Shown here: in pieces, positions 1 to 7,569 of the stretch
Layout of the letters: every line of letters begins with the position of its first letter
How positions within the stretch are numbered: position 1 is the stretch's first letter
Assembly (NCBI GenBank): GCA_037190145.1
Contig: JBBCJU010000013.1
Span: 69,674 to 133,673 of the forward strand
Length of the DNA stretch: 64,000 nucleotides
Direction: 5' to 3'
Origin: 55-13 sp037190145
GTDB lineage: Bacteria; Armatimonadota; Fimbriimonadia; Fimbriimonadales; Fimbriimonadaceae
The notes under the pieces: generated by a model
The model's input: only the letters and a program-made list of their open reading frames with translations
The model's database searches: none
What the model was told of the DNA's origin: nothing
Translations under genes and position numbers: made by a program

Positions 1-375
1 GAACTTAGATTGCGAAGTGGTAGGAACTCGACCAATGGAAGGCCCCTCTCCCCAAGGCAGCTTCGTCGATCCAATCCAGCCAAAATCTGGAGCATCAGCT
101 GAAGATGGCGATAAGAATAAGGTTGCCTTCGTCACCTTTGCTCCCTTAGGCAACGCACCCTCTAAGTCTCCAAACTTGATCAGAACCGTGCGGCCTTTGC
201 CTCCCTCCAACGTATAGTTCCCGCCCTTTGAGCGGTCCGCATCAGTGGAATCTAGGAACGTGTCGTAAACTGCCCAATAACCTGAGCCAACACTCCTAGA
301 GCCTCGATAGAGTTCAATCGAAGCAGCTTGGGACGACGTTCCGGTGACCAAACTGACCAGTAACGTGGAGATCAT
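1..375 (-). CDS. Secreted DNRLRE-like protein, 3' end beyond window
   Basis: The frame stays open from an ATG at 375 to the left edge, giving 125 residues of an incomplete protein. The N-terminus (MISTLLVSLVTG) is hydrophobic and ends near SSQAAS, consistent with a signal peptide. After it comes a stretch (YDTFLDST, GGNYTLEGG, TVLIKFGDL, KVTKATLFL) that resembles the start of DNRLRE/disaggregatase-type beta-sandwich domains, which occur in secreted and cell-surface proteins. It lies 57 bp downstream of the sarcosine-oxidase-like gene on the same strand. The family call is by pattern only. The reading frame itself is well supported because it has no stop and codes a sensible secreted N-terminus. 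Confidence 0.7.
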   Translation of the reverse strand, partial: MISTLLVSLVTGTSSQAASIELYRGSRSVGSGYWAVYDTFLDSTDADRSKGGNYTLEGGKGRTVLIKFGDLEGALPKGAKVTKATLFLSPSSADAPDFGWIGSTKLPWGEGPSIGRVPTTSQSKF

Positions 376-431
376 ACTGGCAGTTTATCTGGCTTCCGAC
401 AGGATGCATAGGGAGTTCGGAAGATTCATGG

Positions 432-1469
432 TCACTTCCAGAAGAAGCGGGGATGATTCTCAGGCTGATCATCTCCATCCACAAACGCCGCAAGAAGCTT
501 CCCTATCCAAGGACCGAACTTAAACCCATGCCCACTACACGCGCTCGCAAAAAACCCTCGCTCCCCAAGGTGTCCCATCACAAAGTCTTCATTCACAGTG
601 CTTGTATAGACACATCCCTGAACGGACTTCACATCCGCATTTCTAAGCCCAAAGCGGCGTGCCGCCAAATCTTCAATCTCTGCTACATGCTCCAAGGACG
701 GGGTTCGATCTAGATCGCTATGGCCAATATGCCGCCCATGTTCATGCACTCCAACCTTAAAATCAATCCTGTCCGGTTCCGTTGGGAATCCATACATTCC
801 AAGCGGCCCGTCTTCGATCCACACCGGGCCCTGCTGAATGTCATCCGTTTGGACATAGCCAAGAGTTTGAAGCGTGGTTTGTACCGGAATAGGAACAAAC
901 TGTCGAATCCAAGGACCAGCACACACCACAAAAGCATCAAAATCTGCTTCTAGCTGGGCCCACTCCACCGGGTGATCGGTTAAGATCACCCCTCCAAGAG
1001 AACGTAGCACCCTAAGGTTTGCGGAGACTGCAGATTTAGCGTCCACCCAGCCTGCCTCACAAGTGAGGACTCCTATTTCTCCCTTATCTAGATGAAGGTT
1101 GGGAAACACGTTTTGAACCTGATCAGACTCGATAATCTCGAAAGGCACACCTACTTCTTGAAGGCCTTTGATCATTCTCAATACGTCAGTGGAGAAGCTA
1201 TCACCATAGTACAGCAGCCCAACTTCATGGAGCAGCTTCACATCCGCAATCCGCTCAAGTTCTCCCCAAAGCGGATATGCATAGGTCATGCACTGGGTGT
1301 AGAAAGCATCCGGGTAGGCCTTGCGAACAATTCGCGAATTTCCGTGTGAGCTACCTAAGGTGTGCCCTAATTCAAACTGTTCAAATAGGGCAACATCATG
1401 TCCTCGTGTCGCGATGTACCTTGCGGCACTGGATCCACTAATCCCCGCACCGACAACTGCAACCTTCAT
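432..1469 (-). CDS. FAD-dependent amine oxidase, monomeric sarcosine oxidase / N-methyltryptophan oxidase family
   Basis: 345 residues. The N-terminal Rossmann dinucleotide motif (KVAVVGAGISGSSAARYIA) begins at residue 2, followed by FEQFELGH. Near the C-terminus, SACSGHGFKFGP contains the cysteine that carries covalent flavin in monomeric sarcosine oxidases, so the protein probably binds FAD covalently and oxidises a secondary or N-methylated amino acid, releasing H2O2. The start is set at ATG 1469, not the longer in-frame 1505, because GGGGAGAGGGG lies directly upstream and the Rossmann motif begins at once. Substrate cannot be read from sequence. It follows a terminator of the upstream small basic gene, so it is probably transcribed separately. 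Confidence 0.88.
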   Translation of the reverse strand: MKVAVVGAGISGSSAARYIATRGHDVALFEQFELGHTLGSSHGNSRIVRKAYPDAFYTQCMTYAYPLWGELERIADVKLLHEVGLLYYGDSFSTDVLRMIKGLQEVGVPFEIIESDQVQNVFPNLHLDKGEIGVLTCEAGWVDAKSAVSANLRVLRSLGGVILTDHPVEWAQLEADFDAFVVCAGPWIRQFVPIPVQTTLQTLGYVQTDDIQQGPVWIEDGPLGMYGFPTEPDRIDFKVGVHEHGRHIGHSDLDRTPSLEHVAEIEDLAARRFGLRNADVKSVQGCVYTSTVNEDFVMGHLGERGFFASACSGHGFKFGPWIGKLLAAFVDGDDQPENHPRFFWK

Positions 1470-1502
1470 TCCCCTCTCCCCACGGGCATTGAGTTCGACA
1501 AA

Positions 1503-1541
1503 CAAAAAAGCCCCTCCTGCCTATTTGGCAGAAGGGGCTTT
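1503..1541 (-). terminator. Intrinsic terminator of the small basic protein gene
   Basis: Read on the minus strand, AAGCCCCTTCTGCC pairs with GGCAGGAGGGGCTT around a short AAATA loop (one mismatch) and is followed by TTTTTTG. It lies 10 bp after the stop of the gene at 1551-1784 and just upstream of the oxidase start. Confidence 0.85.
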
Positions 1542-1550
1542 AAAATCGAT

Positions 1551-1784
1551 TTACTCCGCAGTCTCAGCGTCAGCTTTTTTAGCAGCTGGCTTCTTGGCGG
1601 CTGGCTTCTTCTCGGTGGCTTCCTTCTTAGGAGCGGCTGGCTTCTTGGCAACCTTCTCCGCAGTCGCGGCGGTCTTCTTCTCAGCCTTTTCGCCTGTACC
1701 GTTCTTGGCCTCTCGGATGGCGGCCTTGATGATCTGCTCTTTGCGGTGTCGCCGCTTTCTGATTTCTTTATTCTTTACTCGCAT
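1551..1784 (-). CDS. Small Lys/Ala-rich basic protein
   Basis: 77 residues with two parts. The N-terminus (about 1-30) is very basic and predicted helical (MRVKNKEIRKRRHRKEQ, IIKAAIREAKNG). The C-terminal half is low-complexity Lys/Ala/Pro with PAAKKPAAKK-type repeats, like the tails of bacterial histone-H1-like or nucleoid-associated proteins. The dedicated strong terminator directly downstream supports a real, separately transcribed gene. Function is unknown. DNA, RNA or ribosome binding is an inference from charge and composition only. The repetitive tail also gives long spurious open frames on the other strand. Confidence 0.7.
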   Translation of the reverse strand: MRVKNKEIRKRRHRKEQIIKAAIREAKNGTGEKAEKKTAATAEKVAKKPAAPKKEATEKKPAAKKPAAKKADAETAE

Positions 1785-1854
1785 AAATGCTCCTAGCCGC
1801 CCAAGAGGACGTAGTTCTGTAAAGATACCCGAGGGACGAGTTCTGAGTAGGCAG

Positions 1855-2202
1855 TTAGCCGATAGCTTCTACCCGATCATTGAAAACCCGTATCATTCTA
1901 AACTCCAAGATATGATCCTCAATCCAACGCCATTGACTTGAAATTCGTTGATGAAATTCTCGCATCTTTAGATTGCCCAAACAGATATGTACGACCCATG
2001 GTGGTGGAACTGAAAGCATGGCAAGATGGGAAAAATCAGCGTCTTTGGTAACGACCACCCATTCATTTGATCGCGCGTACGACCAGATTTCTGAGTCTGT
2101 CATCCTCTCATTTATATCCATCACATATTGGAAGTTCTCGCCGCTCCACAGTGAAAATCGATACGGCAAGTTAGCATCAATAAGAAACTTAGCCACGGCC
2201 AC
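1855..2202 (-). CDS. DUF5615 PIN-like toxin of a type II toxin-antitoxin pair
   Basis: 115 residues. KFLIDANLP at the N-terminus and VVVTKDADF near residues 47-58 are the two acidic motifs of the DUF5615/Mut7-C PIN-like fold, presumably the metal site of an RNase. The GTG start at 2202 shares one base with the TAG stop of the DUF433 gene (TAGTG), so the two are translationally coupled with the antitoxin first. The toxin role is inferred from the known DUF433-DUF5615 pairing, not from any feature unique to this protein. Confidence 0.85.
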   Translation of the reverse strand: MAVAKFLIDANLPYRFSLWSGENFQYVMDINERMTDSEIWSYARSNEWVVVTKDADFSHLAMLSVPPPWVVHICLGNLKMREFHQRISSQWRWIEDHILEFRMIRVFNDRVEAIG

Positions 2203-2447
2203 TATGCCGACTTCTGAACGATATAATTTCGATCCAGTAAATCCGCAGCCATAGCCAAGCTGGCACTAATATCTTCGGGCTGCAGGGAAGGATATTGCTG
2301 AAGAATTTCTTCTGTTGCTTCACCTGCACTTAAAAATTCTAAGATTGTCTGGACAGTGATTCGAGTTCCGCAGATGGTTGGTTTGCCATTGCAGACTTCA
2401 GGGTTAACCGTAATTCGGTTCTGCCAATCAAAGGTCTTGGATTTCAC
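2202..2447 (-). CDS. DUF433 antitoxin
   Basis: 81 residues. RITVNPEVCNGKPTICGTRI is the typical DUF433 opening (pattern xxxPxVxxGKPxIxGTR), followed by a helix-turn-helix-like segment (TVQTILEFLSAG, EEILQQYPSL, DISASLAMA). It is the first gene of a bicistron with the DUF5615 toxin. The start codon is GTG at 2447, lying 37 bp downstream of the heptose kinase stop on the same strand, so readthrough from rfaE1 is possible. DUF433 proteins usually neutralise the partner and autoregulate. No operator palindrome is obvious. Confidence 0.87.
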   Translation of the reverse strand: MKSKTFDWQNRITVNPEVCNGKPTICGTRITVQTILEFLSAGEATEEILQQYPSLQPEDISASLAMAADLLDRNYIVQKSA

Positions 2448-2484
2448 TGTTTTTCACCAACTGCTTCAATATTACATCGAAGGG

Positions 2485-3450
2485 CTATTTTTGAACCGAC
2501 TTAATCTTCTCAATATCTTCGGTCGACGGGACGGCAACTCCCACATGCTGAACAACCGCGGCAGATGTATGCGCGGCAAGTTCAAAAATGATGGAATCAA
2601 ACCCTTTGGCCGCTATCCCGAGCGCAACCGTTGCAATGGTTGTATCTCCTGCACCAGCCGTATCAAAAACCTCGACTTTTTGCGGTTGGACATGAAAGGC
2701 CTCAGTAGACATACCTCGCTCGCCAAGCGTGATCAGGATGTGATGAATTCGATTCTCTGTCAACAATTTTTGGGCAGAGTCTTGGGCAAGTTGAGTTGAC
2801 GAATCACTTTGCACCAACTCCTTGACCCCAGCGGCTTCTGCCGCCTCTTTGGCGTTTAGACTAACAAGTGTGGCTCCCGCGTACAAAGCAACACTGGCTG
2901 GCTTTGCATTGGCAATGACGGGAATTCCTTCATCATTGGCCATCTTAATGGTGCGAGCAATAACCCCCGGAGTTAGAACCCCTTTGGTGTAGTCACTCAA
3001 TAAAACGGCTTGAACTTTCGGAAGCTCTTCGGCGACGGCAACCATAACCGCCTCTTCCACTTCTGCATTCAGCGGCTCTTCTGATTCATGATCTACCCGT
3101 AAAACTTGGTGAGCCGTATCGGCCAGGACTCGGGTTTTGCGAGTCGTAGGACGCGTCCCGTCCTTTACCAAGTGAGCGGTCGATCCTAAGGCCTCTTGCA
3201 AATCTTGGCCTGCTGAATCTTGTCCGACGACCCCGATCACAGTAGCTCTGGCACCCAGAGCATCAATGTTCTTCGCTACGTTTGCGGCTCCACCCGGAAC
3301 GGCAAATGTTCTCTGCTGGCGAATCACCATCACTGGAGCTTCTGGACTGATGCGAGTGGCGCGACCAACGATGTACTCGTCCAACATCAGGTCACCCAGA
3401 ACTAAAACATGCTTGTCCTTAAAGCTGTTCAGGAGTTCTTCAAACTTCAT
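2485..3450 (-). CDS. rfaE1: D-glycero-beta-D-manno-heptose-7-phosphate kinase (PfkB family)
   Basis: 321 residues, kinase domain only, without the nucleotidyltransferase half found in bifunctional HldE. It shows the RfaE1 N-terminus (VLVLGDLMLDEYIVGRATRI, then SPEAPV), the PfkB sugar-binding GGAANVAKN at about 53-61, and the catalytic anion-hole motif DTAGAGDT at about 263-270. The product phosphorylates heptose-7-phosphate in the ADP-heptose branch that feeds lipopolysaccharide core, which implies an outer membrane. Its ATG overlaps the lgt stop by 4 nt (ATGA), so the two are coupled, lgt first. Confidence 0.9.
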   Translation of the reverse strand: MKFEELLNSFKDKHVLVLGDLMLDEYIVGRATRISPEAPVMVIRQQRTFAVPGGAANVAKNIDALGARATVIGVVGQDSAGQDLQEALGSTAHLVKDGTRPTTRKTRVLADTAHQVLRVDHESEEPLNAEVEEAVMVAVAEELPKVQAVLLSDYTKGVLTPGVIARTIKMANDEGIPVIANAKPASVALYAGATLVSLNAKEAAEAAGVKELVQSDSSTQLAQDSAQKLLTENRIHHILITLGERGMSTEAFHVQPQKVEVFDTAGAGDTTIATVALGIAAKGFDSIIFELAAHTSAAVVQHVGVAVPSTEDIEKIKSVQK

Positions 3451-4244
3451 GATGCCAAAAGTTCTTGTTGACTATGAGCCGGGGCTCGCCAAACGGCGTA
3501 AAGCACAAAGCCGACCAATACGAGGGCCGCGGCCATTCCTTGGGCCTGAGTGATCGGCAGATTGCCCCAATAGGTGCTGGAAGCTAACCCGGCCTTTACT
3601 TGAGCCTCCGTTCCTGCCCGCCAAAACTCATAGATGAATCGGGCAAGTCCATGGAAAACCAATGCCAGCGCGAAGATTTGCCCCCTCGCTTGGCCCTTAC
3701 GCTCCATGAACAGAATAAATGGAATCGCAGCCAGGTTCATGAGGGCATCATAAATCTGAGCAGGGTGCATGGGGACGTTAATGTTGGCGATGTGAATTCC
3801 CCAGGGCAAGTTACAGACGCCACCATAGCAACAGCCGTTGAGAAGGCAACCAACTCTTCCAATGGCGTGCATCACCAATCCCGCAGGGGCAATGACATCT
3901 AGGACCAAACGAACGGGCCAACCCATTCGACGAGCCCATGCGACAATGAACCCGATACCCGCAATCACTCCTCCGAAACTGGTAAGTCCGGCAAACTGAA
4001 GTGAGAACAGTTCATTCTTATTCTTCAGATAGTGATCCAGGTCCTGAAGAATAAAAGCGATTCTCGCGCCTAATATCCCCACAATCAGGGTGTAAAAGGA
4101 CATGTCGGAGAGCTTCGCGGGATCAAGCCCAAACTTTTTAGCTCGTTTACGGGCAATGAATAGGCCCGTCATAAAGGCGATGATCATGATCACGCCGAAG
4201 CTGTGAACCTCAAAGGTACCAATTTTGAAGAGGATCGGATGCAT
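3447..4244 (-). CDS. lgt: Prolipoprotein diacylglyceryl transferase
   Basis: 265 residues with about seven hydrophobic segments. The Lgt signature is in the middle (HAIGRVGCLLNGCCYGG, about 125-141, a Cys-rich version seen outside proteobacteria), followed by HPAQIYDALM. The enzyme transfers diacylglycerol from phosphatidylglycerol to the lipobox cysteine of prelipoproteins in the inner membrane. It is the first gene of the lgt-rfaE1 pair and is divergent from argB, with 84 bp between starts that must hold both promoters. Confidence 0.93.
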   Translation of the reverse strand: MHPILFKIGTFEVHSFGVIMIIAFMTGLFIARKRAKKFGLDPAKLSDMSFYTLIVGILGARIAFILQDLDHYLKNKNELFSLQFAGLTSFGGVIAGIGFIVAWARRMGWPVRLVLDVIAPAGLVMHAIGRVGCLLNGCCYGGVCNLPWGIHIANINVPMHPAQIYDALMNLAAIPFILFMERKGQARGQIFALALVFHGLARFIYEFWRAGTEAQVKAGLASSTYWGNLPITQAQGMAAALVLVGFVLYAVWRAPAHSQQELLAS

Positions 4245-4328
4245 TTCGAACCGGGCGGCAGTGTACCTGCCACCCCAAGAAACACCCTAGGCTTCTTAAT
4301 AGTTCTCGAACCGGGTAAAAGGTCGGAT

Positions 4329-5180
4329 ATGGATTCTCCACAGCTTCAAGCTGAGGTTCTCAATCAGGCCCTCCCGTATATACAGTCTTTCCGAGGGCAA
4401 ACGTTTGTCGTGAAATACGGTGGGTCCGCAATGCGCGACCCCTCCCTTCTCAGTGGAGTGATCCGCAACGTCTTGTTGCTTCAATTGGTTGGGATTCGTC
4501 CCATCCTGGTGCACGGTGGCGGTCCAGAAATCGACAAGTGGCTAGAAAAGCTGGGCATTGAGAAAAGGACTCTCAATGGCTTGCGAGTAACCGACGAAGC
4601 GACCATGGAAGTTGTCGAAATGGCTCTCGCGGGACGAGCAAACAAGGCTCTTGTCTCCGAGATTGCCAAAGCCGGGGGAAAAGCAGTTGGACTTAGCGGA
4701 CGAGATGCCCATCTTCTGATTGCTGAACAGATATCCGAGGAGCTCGGTCGAGTTGGAAAAGTGAATCGTGTAGACCCAAGCATCTTGCGAAGTACATCTG
4801 AAGCGGGAGTGATTCCGGTGGTATGCACGGTGGCGAATGATGAGAAAGGGGAACCCCTCAATATCAATGCCGATTCCGCTGCTGCCACGATAGCGGTTGC
4901 GCTAAAAGCCACTAAGCTTGTTCTGATGACCGATACCGATGGCGTCCTAGAGGATAAGGATAAGCCCGAAACTCGCATCTCGAATCTTAGCTTGCCAGAG
5001 GCTCAAGCCATGCTTGCTGATGGTCGTGCAGATCGAGGCATGATTCCAAAGCTGGAAGCCGCAATCTACGCCTTAGAACAAGGTGTAGATCAGGTCCATA
5101 TGATAAACGGAGGCACTCCAAACGCTCTCTTGATCGAAGCGTTTACCGACGCAGGAATCGGCACGATGATGGAACTCTAG
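4329..5180 (+). CDS. argB: Acetylglutamate kinase
   Basis: 283 residues from ATG 4329. TFVVKYGGSAM is the phosphate-binding N-terminal motif, ILVHGGGPEI the second glycine-rich loop, and NINADSAAATIA plus TDTDGVL are typical of the amino acid kinase fold. It makes N-acetylglutamyl-phosphate in arginine biosynthesis. The frame is open back to 4203, but the added residues would overlap lgt and lack homology, so the internal ATG is preferred. argH lies 44 kb away, so arginine genes are dispersed. It converges with glcF. Confidence 0.93.
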   Translation: MDSPQLQAEVLNQALPYIQSFRGQTFVVKYGGSAMRDPSLLSGVIRNVLLLQLVGIRPILVHGGGPEIDKWLEKLGIEKRTLNGLRVTDEATMEVVEMALAGRANKALVSEIAKAGGKAVGLSGRDAHLLIAEQISEELGRVGKVNRVDPSILRSTSEAGVIPVVCTVANDEKGEPLNINADSAAATIAVALKATKLVLMTDTDGVLEDKDKPETRISNLSLPEAQAMLADGRADRGMIPKLEAAIYALEQGVDQVHMINGGTPNALLIEAFTDAGIGTMMEL

Positions 5181-5210
5181 CCTAGGATCGCACACATCCT
5201 ATGTGCCCTC

Positions 5211-6389
5211 TTAAAGCATTCGGCTAAGGGCAAGTTCTATGACTTCCAGAGTGTGCATCACCCGCACTTCATCGCCATGCTCTCGGGCGGCTTGAGCAAT
5301 CCAGGCGTGACAGCCTGGGTTGCCAGTGGCGACAATCTTTGCCCCGGTCGCGTCCACATTTCTCCACTTTCGTTCTAACAGATTACGGGCCATCTTGGGC
5401 TGGGCAATGTTATAGATTCCCGCACTCCCACAGCACATGTCTGACTCCGCCAATTCCACAAGTTCAACCCCGGGAATAGCAGTTAACAAGTCACGCGGAG
5501 CAGAGCGGACTCCTTGTCCATGCGCTAAGTGGCAAGCATCATGATAAGTCACCTTCGGACCACGCTTGCCCTCAGGCGTAATCCGAGACTTCAAAACCTC
5601 AACTAATCCCCCAGATAAGAGGAACTCACTTGCATCCTGAACCAGACCCGTACCTGCATCTTTCAACCAACTCCCACATCCCGCAGAATTCACCACGATT
5701 GGTAACCCTCCCGGGAACCTAGACAAAAGGTCAGATCGCATACTTTTCGCTTGATCCAAGTATCCGTTGTGGGCATGCAACGCTCCGCAACATCCCTGGG
5801 GGACCTGACGAACAGTATATCCAACCCTCCTCAGGAGACGCCGAGTTGCCTCATGGACTTGCGGATAAAGAACCCGCATCGCGCAGCCTTCCAGCATATA
5901 GACCTCGCCCTTCGCTGGTGGAAGATCGGATTCTTGAAGAGGCGGGAAGTGAAATGGGGTCGGCAGAGTCGGCTTTTCTGCTTCTGGTGCTTGTCCGCTG
6001 AGAAGCTGACTCAGCAGCTTAGGCACTCGCTTGCCCGGCAGCAAACGCCCAAGTTGTAGTTGGACCCTCAAAAGACTCGGTTTAGTCATTCCAGTAAGCA
6101 AGGCTTTCTTAGGAATGCTCTTCCCCACCCTGTCACGGGCAAGTTCTAGAATCTCTCCATACTTCACCCCACTTGGGCAAGCCGTAGTACAGGCCAGGCA
6201 ACCCAGGCACTTATCCAAGTGAGGCTTTGCGTCTTCCCAAGCAACTTTGCCTTCCTCAGCACTGCGGGCCAAATAGATTCGCCCCCTCGGTGACTCGGTC
6301 TCTTCGCCGGTCAAAACAAAGGTCGGACAACTCTCCAGGCAAAACCCGCATCGGATGCACTGCGTGGTGAGATCTGTGAGGTGGCTCAT
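5211..6389 (-). CDS. glcF: Glycolate oxidase iron-sulfur subunit
   Basis: 392 residues from ATG 6389. The N-terminus carries two 4Fe-4S motifs: CIRCGFCLESCP at about 10-21 and CLGCLACTTACPSG at about 59-72. Two CCG-type domains follow (QGCCGALHAHNG and DMCCGSAG). GlcF accepts electrons from the flavin subunits and passes them to the quinone pool. The frame is open upstream to 6722, but the extra 111 codons run through palindromic repeat DNA and are not homologous, so they are excluded. A database start at 6722 would be a misannotation. Confidence 0.93.
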   Translation of the reverse strand: MSHLTDLTTQCIRCGFCLESCPTFVLTGEETESPRGRIYLARSAEEGKVAWEDAKPHLDKCLGCLACTTACPSGVKYGEILELARDRVGKSIPKKALLTGMTKPSLLRVQLQLGRLLPGKRVPKLLSQLLSGQAPEAEKPTLPTPFHFPPLQESDLPPAKGEVYMLEGCAMRVLYPQVHEATRRLLRRVGYTVRQVPQGCCGALHAHNGYLDQAKSMRSDLLSRFPGGLPIVVNSAGCGSWLKDAGTGLVQDASEFLLSGGLVEVLKSRITPEGKRGPKVTYHDACHLAHGQGVRSAPRDLLTAIPGVELVELAESDMCCGSAGIYNIAQPKMARNLLERKWRNVDATGAKIVATGNPGCHAWIAQAAREHGDEVRVMHTLEVIELALSRML

Positions 6390-6410
6390 CGCTGTTGGCC
6401 ACCCCGTAGT

Positions 6411-6432
6411 CCCCGGATGGCTCGTGCCGGGG
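6411..6432. repeat. Hairpin module, copy 1
   Basis: CCCCGG and CCGGGG flank a 10-nt loop. The module is preceded by CGTAGT and is near-identical to copy 2 about 107 bp away, differing at two loop positions (CTC versus TTT). Confidence 0.8.
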
Positions 6433-6517
6433 CTCCACCAAATGACTTGTATCGAAGACAAGCAACCAAGATGGTTTGTACAACGGAACGAGACAGAGTC
6501 GTTCCGCACTCCGTAGT

Positions 6518-6539
6518 CCCCGGATGGTTTGTGCCGGGG
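6518..6539. repeat. Hairpin module, copy 2
   Basis: Second copy of the CCCCGG-N10-CCGGGG hairpin, also preceded by CCGTAGT. It lies 13 bp after the separate GGAACGA/TCGTTCC inverted repeat. Confidence 0.8.
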
Positions 6540-6592
6540 CACCAATCGACGGTCTGCACCAAGCGCCAAGCCTCCCCTTGCGAGGTACGAGT

Positions 6593-6613
6593 GGGGGGAG
6601 GGCAGGGTGGGGG
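6593..6613 (+). other. Putative G-quadruplex motif
   Basis: Four G-runs (6, 3, 3 and 5 G) separated by 1, 2 and 1 nt loops lie on the plus strand, which is the template strand for glcE-glcF transcription. The pattern satisfies the usual G3+N1-7 quadruplex rule. Any folding in vivo is inference. Confidence 0.6.
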
Positions 6614-6652
6614 TCCGCCCGCCGGCTGTTTGTATTGACAGGTTGCAAACAC

Positions 6653-6694
6653 ACGACCGAGACGGTCGTGGAAACCATGGGCGGGACGCCCATG
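6653..6694. repeat. Tandem palindromes next to the glcE stop
   Basis: Two perfect short hairpins follow each other: ACGACCG-AGA-CGGTCGT (6653-6669) and CATGGGCG-GGA-CGCCCATG (6676-6694). The second begins 8 bp beyond the glcE stop codon and could act as an mRNA-stabilising or attenuating structure between glcE and glcF. Confidence 0.75.
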
Positions 6695-6702
6695 CCACGT
6701 CT

Positions 6703-7569
6703 TCACATAAACCCCCATTCACCGGGATTCAGCTTGTTTGTGGGATCAAAAATGGCTTTGGCTCGCTTCATCAGAGCGATTTGAGTAGGATCCGTCAGTT
6801 GAAGATTCTTTTCTCCGCAGCCCGAGCGTATAACCCAATCCCCAGGAAACCTAGGTAATTCGCAATCTTGAGGGAGGCTACACCAAATGGTGCTAGAGTT
6901 GGGATAGCCACTGGCGTAAAACTCAATACAGTTGTTCCATGCCTCGTCAAAAAATGCGGGTGCCACCTTTTGAATCCATGTCACACAATCATGGTGTTTT
7001 TTGCCGATCCGGTTTGCCCGGACGACAGGATCAGGAAGGGATTTGACTGGGGAAGTGCGAAGAATAACCTCCGTGACACAGCCCAAAGCTCCCCTGGAAC
7101 CAACAAACAACTTGTGGACGTCGTAGCCAGCAACATTTTTAACAGCATGGCTTCCCGACTTACATATCGTCCCATCGGCAAGTACCACCGTCATTCCAAG
7201 AATCCAATCACGCCAGTTACCACACTCTGCCTCTAGATAGTGAGGCATGTTCATGGATAGGCTCCCAGCTACAGTTCCAGTTTGGATATTTGTCGGTGCA
7301 TAACCGTCGTACCATTCAACCAACGGCAGGCATTGCCCATATCTTCCAAGTTCCATTTGAACAAGCCCCAGAGAAGTCCCACCCTTTACAACAACAACCT
7401 GATCTTCCGGACTTAAATCCACAATCCCACTGAGTTGCTCAAGACCTAAAACTAGATGACTGCTGTCCGAAACGAGAGAGAAATCCTTATGGGTTTGCGT
7501 CCCAACTATACGAACCTGATTGACAGCACGAATGATTTCAACAACGTCAGATGTTTTGGTTGGTCTCAC
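6703..7569 (-). CDS. glcE: Glycolate oxidase FAD-binding subunit
   Basis: 288 residues if started at GTG 7569. That start overlaps the glcD stop as GTGA and has GAGGCG about 10 nt upstream. The in-frame ATG at 7635 would overlap glcD by 70 nt and is less likely. The protein shows a PCMH-type FAD domain: VVVKGGTSLG, TGTVAGSLSMNMP, GSHAVKNVAGYDVHKLFVGS, and a typical GlcE ending (AIFDPTNKLNPGEW). It forms the second flavin subunit of membrane-associated glycolate dehydrogenase with GlcD and GlcF. The C-terminus abuts the palindromic spacer. Confidence 0.9.
   Translation of the reverse strand: MRPTKTSDVVEIIRAVNQVRIVGTQTHKDFSLVSDSSHLVLGLEQLSGIVDLSPEDQVVVVKGGTSLGLVQMELGRYGQCLPLVEWYDGYAPTNIQTGTVAGSLSMNMPHYLEAECGNWRDWILGMTVVLADGTICKSGSHAVKNVAGYDVHKLFVGSRGALGCVTEVILRTSPVKSLPDPVVRANRIGKKHHDCVTWIQKVAPAFFDEAWNNCIEFYASGYPNSSTIWCSLPQDCELPRFPGDWVIRSGCGEKNLQLTDPTQIALMKRAKAIFDPTNKLNPGEWGFM

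Larger units (their letters stand above)
6390..6702. repeat. Cluster of palindromic repeats between glcE and glcF
   Basis: This 313-bp spacer is almost wholly made of hairpin modules. It contains a duplicated module beginning CGTAGTCCCCGGATGG, an inverted repeat GGAACGA-N7-TCGTTCC at 6485-6505, a G-rich run at 6593-6613, a pair ACGACCG/CGGTCGT at 6653-6669, and CATGGGCG-GGA-CGCCCATG at 6676-6694. All frames are partly open, creating several fake ORFs. The composition matches dispersed intergenic palindromic repeats rather than a gene. It splits an operon that is otherwise tightly packed. Confidence 0.85.

Noticed and set aside
1321..1941. 206-codon plus-strand frame rich in Ala/Phe/Leu
   Set aside because: It is the antisense of the Lys/Ala repeat gene and its terminator; the hydrophobic look is a product of the repeated codons.
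4245..4320. Direct repeat TCGAACCGGG at two places between lgt and argB as an operator
   Set aside because: Only two short copies without symmetry and no known ARG-box similarity; may be chance.
5211..6722. 503-residue version of GlcF with a 111-residue N-terminal extension
   Set aside because: The extension is the translation of palindromic repeat DNA and overlaps glcE; the conserved 4Fe-4S domain starts right after ATG 6389.
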